Positions 1-10,049 of a stretch of 25,464 nucleotides of DNA are shown one piece after another (positions within the stretch are counted from its first letter, which is position 1; each line of letters starts with the position of its first letter). The notes beneath the pieces are model-generated. The model saw nothing but the letters and a program-made list of their open reading frames with translations. It ran no database searches and was not told the DNA's origin. Position numbers and translations under genes: made by a program. The DNA comes from Cladosporium sp. IMV 00045 (lineage: Eukaryota; Ascomycota; Dothideomycetes; Cladosporiales; Cladosporiaceae), in the NCBI GenBank assembly GCA_001931905.2, contig MSJI02000653.1, forward strand, positions 1 through 25,464. The letters are read 5' to 3'.

Positions 1-144
1 GGGGGGGGGTGATCTCCTCGAACGGGAATGAGGAAAGGCGTGAAAAGAAAGAGAAACTCAACTCTCTCCTTTACTTTGTCTAATATTCCTTTGTGTTTTT
101 AACGAAAAGGCCACGAACAGACTGGCGCGGAACGGAATCTGGCG

Positions 145-206
145 TTCTCTCTCTCTCTTTGGATGCTTTTTCCTTCTTTTTGTCTTTCTTTTTCTTTTTC
201 TTTTTT
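145..206. repeat. Pyrimidine-rich low-complexity tract
   Basis: A (CT)n stretch at 145-160 is followed, after a five-base interruption, by C/T-only sequence broken by a single G and dominated by CTTT and CTTTTT units. Tracts like this are common in fungal promoters and untranslated regions. Read on the minus strand it would be a purine tract. No function can be assigned. Confidence 0.7.
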
Positions 207-1062
207 ACACCAGATTCCAGGAGGGAGTACGAGAAGAGGATGTAGTCTGAAATCGTCTCCGAGTCGACGAATCAGGGGTAGTAGTCAAACTGATAGCAAG
301 CGAAGGAATATGTGCCGGTAGAACCAGAGCCCACATACGCGAGCGAATGAGATTCTTAAATTTTTAAAAACAATGCGTGCAACGCGTCTTGAGGTGTTCC
401 GGTGATGTTGTTCGAATCGTGAGTCCGTTAACGAAGAAAAGCAGACATCCACAAGGGAGAGAAGGCAGAGGAAGTTCTTCACAAGATAGGTATGTATATC
501 AATTCCACTCCCCCCCATCGCTGGGGGAACGATGAGGAGATAGTGCGGAGGACATCAGAGGCAGGGTCGACGATGGGGTAAAGATGCAGTGTGGTTGGTC
601 GGTTGCTCGTCTTCACTACGGGGAGGTAGGGTTTGTTGTGGTTGGGGTGAGTTGAGGTGCAGCTCAACGTCTCGTCGTGCTACTAGGCTGGGCGGCTTTT
701 TGTGCACACCTCACTCATAGCGTACGGCATACTACCTAGCTACCTTGCTTTTTGGGGTTTTGCTTATCATTATCTCACTGGTAGTCGTACGGTCGAGGGA
801 AAGATTGCGGATGAGGGGGGTTTGCTATCTTGTGAGTTGTGGTGATGGCGTGATGTGGGGAGTGTTGGGGTTGGGTTCATGTTAACACATCGGATGAATG
901 AGGGGCCTGTAGAGATAGATAGATAGCACCTGCCACCATGGCTTTCCTTATCTCTCGATGTGGCGAATTCGGTCTAAGTGTATCACTGTATTCAGTCTGA
1001 TTGCTATTGGAACGTGTAATATGTTGGACCTTTCGTGAGGAACAATCATGGGAGCTTGAGCG

Positions 1063-1083
1063 TGACCTTGACCTTGACCTTGA
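1063..1083. repeat. TGACCT hexamer tandem repeat, 3.5 copies
   Basis: Three perfect copies of TGACCT (1063-1080) are followed by a partial TGA. On the minus strand the repeat is AGGTCA, and in one minus-strand frame it gives a short Arg-Ser run inside a spurious 77-codon ORF. No role is inferred. Confidence 0.75.
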
Positions 1084-1372
1084 TACTATTGTGATAATCG
1101 GTGATGCCACGTTTTGTTTTTTCTATTGATTTGATTGATCGGTTATAGCGAGGAATGGGTCGAAAGGCATTTCTGTCATTCTTTCGAAGGACAATCGATT
1201 CGTCTACGGTGATGATCGTTAAGCTCGAGGATCTCTTCTAACAGGGTTGGATCGTTGAAGAAAGATTTGTAATAGTGTAGCTACTTAGTTCGTACAATGT
1301 TGTGCGACGCTCTGATTTCTATCTTGCACACTATCAGGTATTGAAATATTGCGTGCAAGTTCTAAGCAAAGC

Positions 1373-4282
1373 TCATGAAGCTTCTGATTCCGTCTCTTCG
1401 TCTTCGTCTTCTTCCTCTTCCTCTATTATTGCCACTTCGCTTCCTTCTCCCCTTTCTTCATCATCTTCTTGACCTCCTCCCACGCCTCCTCCTTCTAACT
1501 CCTCGTCCTTGATCTGTACCTGCATTCCATTCTGCTCATCTCCGCGTTCCTCCTCCCGAGGTTGCTGTCTCTGACGTTTTGCGGGTGGCTGATCACCATC
1601 ATCCTCACCGTCATCCTCGCGAGGTCTAGACGTAGGCACTGGTAATGGTTGATCGTAGATAGAGATTGGCGTAGCATGATCTTGCCGCTGCGCAGGATGG
1701 TTGTCTCCGTTGCGTGCAGGAGCCGAGGGGGCTTCAGAAACGTGAGATGTTCTGGGTGCTGCCTCTGAACCAGTCGGCTGAGCTTGCATCTGAGAGGCAC
1801 CTGCATGGGTTTGGCTCGGAGCTGTTTGGCCGGGCGGATGATGACCATACTGTGCCTGTGCTCGAGCCTGTGCTATGGCTTGTTGATATTGAGCTGAATG
1901 TGATTGGCCATTCGTGGCGTGTGGCTGAGGCTGTGGGTGAGGTATGACACTTGGATGATGATGATACTGAAGCAATTGTTGGGGAGGCTGCTGAGACGGC
2001 GACTGTTGAGGCGGATGTTGAGAAGATGTAGTGGTTGGCGTTGTGCTCGGTGGCTGCCCTGGCTGCCCTGCCCGATCGTTTGACCCTGTTGACCTCTCCA
2101 CAGGATTGATGAAAGTACGGGCATCCTTTGAGAGTATGCCAGAATAGCCTTCGTTCAGTATCTGCATTGGATTGCGAAGTAGCGCCTGCAATTGCAAAAA
2201 GTGCTCTTCACTGTGTAGTCGACCCTGGAAGAAAAAGATGCGGCCCCTCAGGTTTCTGGGTCCCAAAGGCCTGCATTGCTGGCAACCCGACGAGCGACAC
2301 GTCGGCATCTCCAACGATACCGTGATGTTATGTACCGAAGCATACGTTCGAGGTGGTGGTGGGGGAGCTTGTTGTACGTATATGTATCGGATTTCAACAT
2401 TTTGCGGAGGCTGTTGGGTGGGTTGCATCTGGCCCGTAGGCGTTGGTATCGAGGGTTGAGATTGATTGCGTGGGGCTTGTGCTAATGGCGCGCTCTGCGC
2501 ATGTGGCTGGACGCCAGGCATATTCTGCTGTGCTTGTTGCGGTGCTTGTTGCTGTGCTTGCTGCTGTGGTGGCGCCGGGGCCAAATGTGGAACAGATGGT
2601 CTCGTGTCTTGATTTGGTGTAGGGCCGAAAGTTGTTACAGGCACAAAGACTCCCGCTCTTCCCGCAGAGGCACGCATGCCAGAGGCGTGAGCGGTTTCCA
2701 GAGAGTCCTCGAGAGGACCCAGTGAGCCGTAATTCCTCCTTAATTCTTCATGCCCAGGTAGAGAAACGTTCGAAATGGCAGCGGCGCCTTCTGTGAGTTT
2801 GAACGGCTCTTGCGCTTCTTCTCTTCTTGGAGCAGAGTTCGCAGAGGCTTTCTTCTCAAGGACAGCCAAGGCTCGTTTCGTAACATCGTGTGAGTCCTTG
2901 CAGACTTCTCTCAATGCCGCACGAAGAGGGTCCGCATCTGCTTCGAGAATCGCATCAACGCAACGCCGCATCGTAGTCATTTCCTCGCTGTCTTCCGGTA
3001 TCTCCTCGCGTAACACAAGATCTGGGTTTTGTGCTTTCCATAGCTTGATGTAGTTGGCAACATCGACCTTATCGAATCTATAAGCATCTTTCAATCTGTC
3101 GCCGCATTCTTTTTTCAACCACTTGACCACCGAGGCACAGCTGTTCCCCTCTTCAGCTTTGAGCTTCGTCAGGACCGCGATACCTTCAGAATGTTTGTAC
3201 TTTTCAAGAATTTCTTGCTCGTGAGTATGCTCGGTGAATTCTCTGTCAACACATGCACGTTTGAAATGGACCCATTCTGGCACGCATTTGCATGCGCCCC
3301 AGCTACTGTGGTCGCCTGGGGTGTCGGCGTGTCTTGTGAAAGATGTCACACGCACCCGCATTTGACATATAGGTTGTTGCCCTGCTGATTGTCAGCGTCA
3401 AATGCAATGTGAAACTCACGTGCATCCAAGGAGTGTACCGAACAGGGCCTTGAATTTCTTCTCCCTGTTTCTGAGGCCCTTAGGTGGCCCTCTGACCTTG
3501 TCAAAAGCGTGTTTTCTCCTGGCTTTACTGCGGCAGTGCCAGTATTCAACTTGCAGACCATTCTGGCAGACCTCGTACCTTTGGACGGAGTGACGCCAAA
3601 GGTTGGTGATGTGAGGTGTATAGTCGGCTACCTCTTGGCTGTTCTTCAACAAGATTGGTTCCTCCATTCGGAATATCTTCTCTCGGACAAACTCTAGCTT
3701 AGGAGGTATAGGGTTGTACTTGACCTTTTTGTTGGGGAAAAGCAAGTACGACCCCATGATGGGTGGCAATCTCCAGTGGTCCGTCATCGTATCCACTTCC
3801 TCATTCAATGCGAACGGTCGGAAGAGATGAGGATGAGAAGGGTCAGGTTTTGGCTTCACGGGACCCTGACGTCTCTCAGGCTCGTACATTTGATAGTAGT
3901 CCGCAACGCCTCTGGTATACTCGGGAAGCTCGCCATGAGAAGTTGACCAAGAATGTTGCCTTTGCTCAAGATTTTCCAGTTTCGTAGGAGGTATCATAAA
4001 TCCCATGCGTGGGTCTTCACTGGTGAGATTCTCGTTCGGTTTGACTGCAGAGGTTGTCTGTGTCTGCGTTTGCGGACCAGGGTGTTGATTGCTTGTGTCA
4101 GCGTCCTCATCAGCGCACTCTTGGAGCTGGGAATTGGAGGGCGTGGCATCGCCTCGCAACAGATGAGACACATGGGAATCGTTTGCGCTCTGTGCAGTGC
4201 TACAATAATTCCCAGGTCCGAAGGCCGGCACGTAGCCTGCCGGTGCTGGGTGGCCCCAGTCCACGTTTGCGTTTGTCGCCAT
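1373..4282 (-). CDS. Unrecognised nuclear-type protein, putative Cys/His DNA-binding
   Basis: Two exons on the minus strand, about 950 aa. I do not recognise the family. Preferred model: exon 1 4282-3439, intron 3438-3382 (57 nt, weak GTACAC donor, CTGAC branch, CAG acceptor), exon 2 3381-1373. Alternative: strong GTGAGT donor at 3419 with acceptor at 3333 or 3306. In the preferred model Cys250 (WHC), Cys287 (CQMRVRV) and His333-x-His335 form a Cys-Cys-His-x-His pattern reminiscent of WRKY-GCM1/FAR1-type fingers. Further features are a Gln/Pro-rich stretch (about 541-628), a compact segment with CRSSGCQQC (643-651), a Gln/Pro/His-rich stretch (about 733-830), a basic PPAKRQR motif (about 880), a SUMO-like IKDE motif (905-908) and a Glu/Asp-rich tail (about 934-947). 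The composition suggests a transcription or chromatin factor; that is inference. It is divergent from TRM3. Confidence 0.72.
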
Positions 4283-4639
4283 TGTAAGCAGAAGCTCAAC
4301 GCACTGGGCGTCGTCTCGACCGCGTCGGAGTTTTTGGGCCGAAACGAGACGGAAAAAAGGTCTGATCGACGACAGACTGACTAAGACCTTTCACTTCGCC
4401 GAATTTGCATCTTTGTTTGGAACGAAGGCGAAGGGCAGGGTGAGGTGATGCACAAGTTGAAGATACGCGAGACAGCAGGTTGTAGAATGCCGAAATCAGG
4501 GAGCAAACGCACGGGCCCACTCACCAACGCCAGCCAATGAGAAATTAGCACCGCAGAACGACTGCGAGGCGAGAATTTACGTGCAATGCATGTAAATATC
4601 TTGAAGAATGTGAGACCCAGACTTCAAAAGTGATCGATC
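4283..4639. promoter_or_regulatory. Divergent promoter region, 1373-4282 gene and TRM3
   Basis: This 357-bp interval separates the start codons of the minus-strand unknown gene and plus-strand TRM3, so it must hold both promoters and 5' leaders. I see no clear TATA box. There are short AT-rich patches near 4590-4600. No RNA gene is evident. Confidence 0.5.
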
Positions 4640-7600
4640 GTGCCATGCTGTCCGATGCGCCTGACCAGCAGCATCTCTAGAGCGCTTCTACATAATTTGT
4701 CACGTCGGGGTCTGGCATCAATCATGGCTCCCAACTTTTCAACCTCAGGAGCACAGACTGCAGGTGTGCTACTCAAGACCATCCCGGAGGCTCAGCAATC
4801 CATTATTGCCAGGGAACTCACCGTCAGACTGCGTTCTAGCTTCGACGAAGCTGCGGCAAGCGTGGCCGTAGAATTGGTCGGTGGACGAAACGATGCCAAC
4901 TTGAAAGAAGAATTGCTTCAGGTCCTTACGACAAGGATTGAGCAAGGCTCGCCCGAGAGCGTAGCATCGCTACTTGGCCAATCTTCAGACCTGTCAGGTC
5001 AATTAGTGACAGCAGCTGCGAATTATCTGGCCGAGCCCGCAAACCAAAGACCCGCGGAATCACTTGATCCAGATGCTACTGAAACCACGGAAGACGACAA
5101 AGACACACCATCGGACGTTGCGTTGCAATGGTTGCGATTTGCCAAGATAGCATCACCTACTGGCCGTACAGAAAGTCAAGAAGATGCTCTTTTTAGAAGT
5201 GCCTTGGACTTCCTTCATCACCCCAACAAATCCACCGCATTGGCTGCCCGAGACTTGGTGTTCTCGCTTTTTTCCAATTCATCGGCAGCACAAAGAGACC
5301 TCAATGCTGTGCGAGCAACTGTCAGCTCTCTCATCAACACACAAGACGCGAAACTTCAACAGACGCTGGGTTATGCCCTATGGATGCGTTTACTGGCTGC
5401 TTCAGACGATCTTGATCTTTCGGCGATTGATCTCGTAGACGATGGGTATTGGGAGCCGCTCGTTGCTGGACTTCGCCACGGTGATGCCGAGCGCCGCAAA
5501 ATGTGCCTTGATATCCTAAAGCGATCAGTAGCACTTGCTGTTGAGCAGGGGAAGCTAGACGCCGTGACAAACAAAAGCACTGGTAAGTCGACACAATTGC
5601 TCAACATTAAATTCGGCTGCTCCAATGGAGCGTTTTAACGGGATTCTATCAAAAAAAGGAGTTTCAGTGTTCAACCTTTTCGTTCAAACATCGACTGACT
5701 AGTAGGTAGCATCACCAAACACTGTCAGTTACCAGTATAGCCGCTACTGTGCTGTGTTCGAGACACTCGTGCTCGCCCGATATGCAAACCTCGTCGTTGA
5801 ATGTGAGCGGGACCTGAACTTGCTTGCATCTGCAGACTCGGTCATCCAGTCCAAGTGGCTGTATGCGCTACTGGCCACCGCACTGGCTCCCCAAACCCAG
5901 GATCAAAACCGCAAGTTTATTGGAGACTGGATTTTGCGCTCAGACTTGTTCTCATCGAGGTTTCCTGAAGGCCTCGCAGATTTCGTCTCTGAAGCTTTCC
6001 TCCCTTGGGCTATGGAAGGTCATCTTTTCGTTTCTTCGACCAAGCTACATGGCAGGAATCTGTCCTGCCGCCATGGCGACAGGTTTGCTGCGTTTGTTGG
6101 AAGCTTCATCAATCAGACCGATGCCGATGGTCGAAGTGCATTGATTGATGCCCTGCTCGGTTTCCTGACCCGAAAGCATGCAACAATCTTTGCATATTCT
6201 GCAGTACATCTGATCAGAGGCATTAGACTAGCATTCGAACAAACGAAGAGCCTGAATCTCACGAAGGAACAAACCGAGAGCCTGTCGTTTGTCTCTGGAC
6301 TAAGGACTTTACCTGAACTGGCGACGGATTACTTGGTGATCCAATGCTGGTCCATCTACAACTTGTCAGAGAGCCGCTCTGAGGCTAAAGAACTGTCTAC
6401 TATTGCTCAAAGCCGACTTGAAAGACTCAAGGCTGCAGCTGAGTACCACACAAAAACATTGTCGTCGTCACATTCGGGTACTGCCATATCACCGGTCGAC
6501 TCGCAGAGAGACATCAAGACGAACGAAGCTGTCAAGAAGTGTGATGACCTACTCCATCTGATGTCATCTGCAACACCTCAGACGAATGCTCAGCTGCAAA
6601 ACAGTCTTGAAGATATCTGGTCCGACTTGGAATACCTTGAATACCCTCGCGCACTCCTCATCAAGGTCCCCCTTGTCTTCTTCAACCCAAGCGTCTTCCG
6701 CGCAGTACTTCAAGACGACGAGTCTGGACTTCGTGACCTGGTTGCCGCGACGCTGCCTCGTATTCTGGACTTGGCTCAGAGAAGAAGCTTCTTGCTAACG
6801 CCTGTAATGGCTTCGATCAGAGAAGCCGTGCTGACAACCCCCGAGGCGGCCTCCATTCTGGACATCGAAGAGCCGCTTCTCAGGGTCGCTCAGAATCCTC
6901 CTGAGCCCGGTATTGATCTACGCATGGAGTATGCGACCATCCCGCTACTCTCGACTGCGGTCAACGAGTCCGAGGCTTTCTGCAGAGAACAGTACTTCGG
7001 CAAAGGTGAGGGTTATGGGTTTGCTGCATACTTCGACCTTATCAGCCGCCTGGGCTCGCAGCGCCCCGAGATTCTTCAATCACTCCTCGAGACGATCATC
7101 GCACGTTGGAAGAGACAGAAAAACCCGCCACCGACGATGACACCTTGGAAGACCACGCTCCAGCTCGAAGTCGTACTGTTGTGTTTCGAGCAGCTCACAG
7201 CAACCATCAGCAGGGATGTGCTTGACCCCCTGGTGAAAGACTTTTTCTACATTCTGGCCCTCGAGCCCTTGCCGCGCTTCAGATATCTCATGGAGTGGGC
7301 GATCGTCCGTATCCAGATCTGCCATCCGGACCTCCGCTCCCAGACACTCGACATGTTGACCACGAAAGACCACCAGTCGAACCCCAAATTCATCGCTTCG
7401 CTCATGAAGATGGGCGTCATGCTCGCCAAAGAAAAGTCAGGCACCGAAGAATTCGCGCAGAGCCTCGCCACCATCTTCGCCGCCCTATCATCCAGCGCCA
7501 AAATCGTCATCAGACACGAGGCGCAGTGGGCTTTCCCGCAACTCATGGACCACGCGCGCGCAAAGGGCTGGGCAGCCGTGCAAGACAACCCGGCCTACGT

Positions 7601-8480
7601 CGCTCTGGACGACTACATCCGCAGCCTGCCGCGCTTCGGCGACCCGCCAGCGGAGCGGATCATGGGCAAATTCGACCCGGTCTCAGACCACACCATGACC
7701 AACCTGGTGGAAGGCCTCTGGACGGACCTCGACTACACCCGTCCGCCCTACACCACTCGCCAGGACTTCCTCGACCTGCACGCCGACGACGCCAAACTGC
7801 CCGCCGCAACCGCCTGGCCGGCGACCTGCATGTCCCTCGGCGACAACATCCCCAAACCCGCTCGCGCCGAGCCCGAAACCCCTTCCACCCCCTCCCTCCT
7901 GGGCCCCAAACAAATGACGCAAGACGAAGCCATCGCGCTGCAAACAAAGGGAACCGCGTATCTCAAAACCAGCCTGGCTGAAGACTCCGCTTCCACCCAG
8001 CACAAAAACAAGCACGACCTCCTCCTCGTCGCCTCCCTGATCGAAAACCCCTACAACCTGGGCGGCCTCAGCCGCGTGTCGGAGATCTTCGGCGCGCAAG
8101 CCATGTACGTGCGCGACCCGCGCATTATCGCAGAAAAAGACTTCACGTCCGTCAGCGTCAGCTCGCACAACCACGTCGACATCATGCCGCTGACGCTGGC
8201 CGACATGTCGGGCTGGATGGCGGCGAAGAAGAGCGAAGGGTGGACGGTGGTGGGGATCGAGCAGACGGATCGCAGCGTGCTGCTCGGCGAGGCCAAGGCC
8301 GCGCTGCCACCCAAGACGATTCTGGTGCTGGGCAGTGAGAGGGAGGGAATGCCTGCGGCGGTGCTGGGGGAGTGCGATGTGCTGGTGGAGATTCCGCAGG
8401 TGGGCGTTACGAGGAGTTTGAATGTGCAGACTGCGGCGGCGATTGTGCTGTTTGAGTATGGGAGGCAGCATAGGGAGTAG
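4640..8480 (+). CDS. tRNA (guanosine(18)-2'-O)-methyltransferase Trm3
   Basis: Trm3/TARBP1-family SPOUT enzyme that methylates the 2'-OH of G18 in the tRNA D-loop. Exons 4640-5582 and 5710-8480 give 1237 aa. The intron (5583-5709) has a GTAAGT donor, CTGAC branch and GTAG acceptor; only the TAG ending at 5709 keeps the frame and yields the block YQYSRYCAVFETLVLARY. The long N-terminal part is helical-repeat-like. The C-terminal SpoU domain (about 1085-1235) has all three knot motifs: N1094-P-Y-N-L-G-G-L-S-R1103, LGSEREGMP around E1191, and SLNVQTAAAI with N1219. The first Met opens an Arg/Ser/Leu-rich, acid-free stretch, and a second in-frame Met lies at 4724 (MAPNF), so a mitochondrial-leader isoform is possible. 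GC content rises strongly towards the 3' end. It converges with the PH-domain gene, 180 bp between stops. Confidence 0.95.
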
Positions 8481-8660
8481 ATCGATAGAATGAGGAAGGA
8501 GTAGGATACATTTTTGTTTAAGGTACCTGATACGAGATTTCTGTCACCTTTGGCCGGCTGGTAGGGCTGAATGTGGGTATCACAAAGGGAATAAAGAGAA
8601 TAGAAGTTAAGAGAAATAGATGTACGAAATGGACCCAAGGCTTGGGGTATGGTTCCTTCG

Positions 8661-10049
8661 TCATGAATTGACGGTTGCGGTCGCAGCGGCGTCCCTGTTC
8701 GCTGCTTTTCGTTTGCTCAGCACGCTCTTGAACGCGCCGAGCCATCTGTTCAAACACTCTTCGTCTAGAGCGCAGAAACGGTAGTTCCGCTCCTCGCTGA
8801 TGACTTGAAGACAGTATTGTTTGCTCTTGCTGATTGGATCGATCTCCACGGCATCGATGATGCTCTCGAATGGGAGGATGAGCAGCGGCCGATATTCGTC
8901 TTCGTTCTTGTACAAAGCAAGAGCTTTGGGCCGCACTACCATCCACACTTTCTTCCACTGTCGCACGCCTCGTTTTGGCCTCAGTAATAGGATCCAGTTG
9001 TGGTAGACTACGCGCTCTTGATCTTCTGGTACTGATGGTTTGGGGGCAGTGTCCACTTGGTTGGCGGAAACCTGGGAAGGATTTCTTTGGCCTGCTGCTG
9101 GGCGTTGCGGGACTGGTCCATAGACGGAGTGGATTTTGGTCGAAGTTGGAGAGGTGTGTTGTGCAGAACTCGTGGCGGGTCGACCGTCCGAAGGCGACAA
9201 AGAAAGCGCACTCATGCGAGCAGTGGGACCCAATGAGTCGCTGAAATCGCTGTACGAGCCGTATCCTTCTGCACCAGAGTACTCAATCTGCGAAGGACGT
9301 CTGGCGCCCCCGGTGATACTTGCGTTGTCGCGGCGTTTGGGCAATTTATAGGAACTGGGACCGAAAGCCTCTGCGTCGGAACTGCTGTAACCGCCGCTCC
9401 TGTCATCACTAGTAACCAAAGCTAAAGGACTCAGAGCCCTGCTCCGTTCGAACCCTTGATAAGTGCTTTTAGCACCGCTGGGACTGGCCAGCGAGATCTC
9501 CTCCTCGTGTTCATCCATCCGTGCCGAATCTCTTATGCGTTCCACCCATTCTTGCGCGTCTACATCTGTCTGAGCCTCCAGGTGGAAATTTCTCGACGGA
9601 GAGAAAAGGCCAAAGACATGTTTGCCTTTTCGTTTAGGGTCTTTCTGTCGTGCGACAGCTGTGAGATCGGCTAGGATAACTTGGTGCTTCAATTTGGATT
9701 CGGAAGAGTCGCGGTAGATCGACAGGATATTAGGGCGGAGGACTATGTATATAGGTTTCCAGGACTACCACGAGCACGTCTCAGCAAGATGTCTCATATC
9801 GAGAAGCAATGCTTGGTTTCCACACACCTTTGTCTTTCGCGTGCGCTTGAGAACTTCGCCGGCTTTGATTATGCGATCGAACTCATAGCTTCCATTCTGT
9901 TGGACTGGAGACGCCGTATCTACGGACAGGCCCTGGCCAGGCTTCAGGCTTTGGACCGACTTGGGAATGGCGAGGTTTGACGGAGGGGTCGGCTTGGAGC
10001 CAATGCCGGGAATGGCCTTGGGTTGTGTTTGTGCTGCCGTGTCGGTCAT
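8661..10049 (-). CDS. Two-PH-domain protein (Opy1-like)
   Basis: Exons 10049-9828 and 9764-8661 (minus strand) give 441 aa. The 63-nt phase-0 intron (9827-9765) has a GTGTGT donor and a TAG acceptor. Splicing restores the first PH domain: KAGEVLKRTRKTK joins SWKPIYIVLRPNILSIY. PH1 spans roughly 60-160 and ends in the usual helix with its Trp (AQEWVERI). A Ser/Pro/Gly-rich, probably disordered linker follows (about 165-320), with repeated basic-Ser motifs that could be phosphorylated. PH2 spans about 328-425 (WILLLRPKRGVRQWKKVWMVVR, Trp in CLNRWLGAF). PH domains bind phosphoinositides at membranes or proteins. Two PH domains in a protein of this size resemble yeast Opy1, a PI(4,5)P2/PI4P5-kinase-associated protein, but this is an architectural match only, so no symbol is given. 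Confidence 0.87.

Larger units (their letters stand above)
1..1372. other. Gene-free flank, low complexity
   Basis: I see no supportable gene here. Open frames on both strands are at most about 77 codons and show no recognisable domain, and I found no complete tRNA fold. The stretch begins with a run of G and contains a pyrimidine-rich tract (145-206), a GATA-type microsatellite near 913-926 and a short hexamer repeat at 1063-1083. Part of it is presumably the 3' untranslated region of the minus-strand gene that stops at 1373. The rest could be intergenic DNA or a non-coding transcript; the sequence alone does not decide. Confidence 0.6.

Noticed and set aside
400..430. B-box-like GTTCGAATC, possible tRNA
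   Set aside because: No T-stem, acceptor stem or A-box can be built around it.
877..1110. 77-codon minus-strand frame with an Arg-Ser run
   Set aside because: The RS run is produced by the TGACCT tandem repeat, not by an SR-protein domain; no RRM or other domain nearby.
7295..7981. 228-codon plus-strand frame inside TRM3
   Set aside because: Arg/Pro/His-rich out-of-frame translation overlapping a well-supported gene.
7683..8471. 262-codon minus-strand frame opposite the TRM3 SpoU domain
   Set aside because: Shadow of the GC-rich 3' part of TRM3; the sense frame carries all three SpoU motifs.
8518..8958. 146-codon minus-strand frame overlapping the PH gene's 3' end
   Set aside because: Out of frame with the second PH domain, which is the real product there; no recognisable motif.
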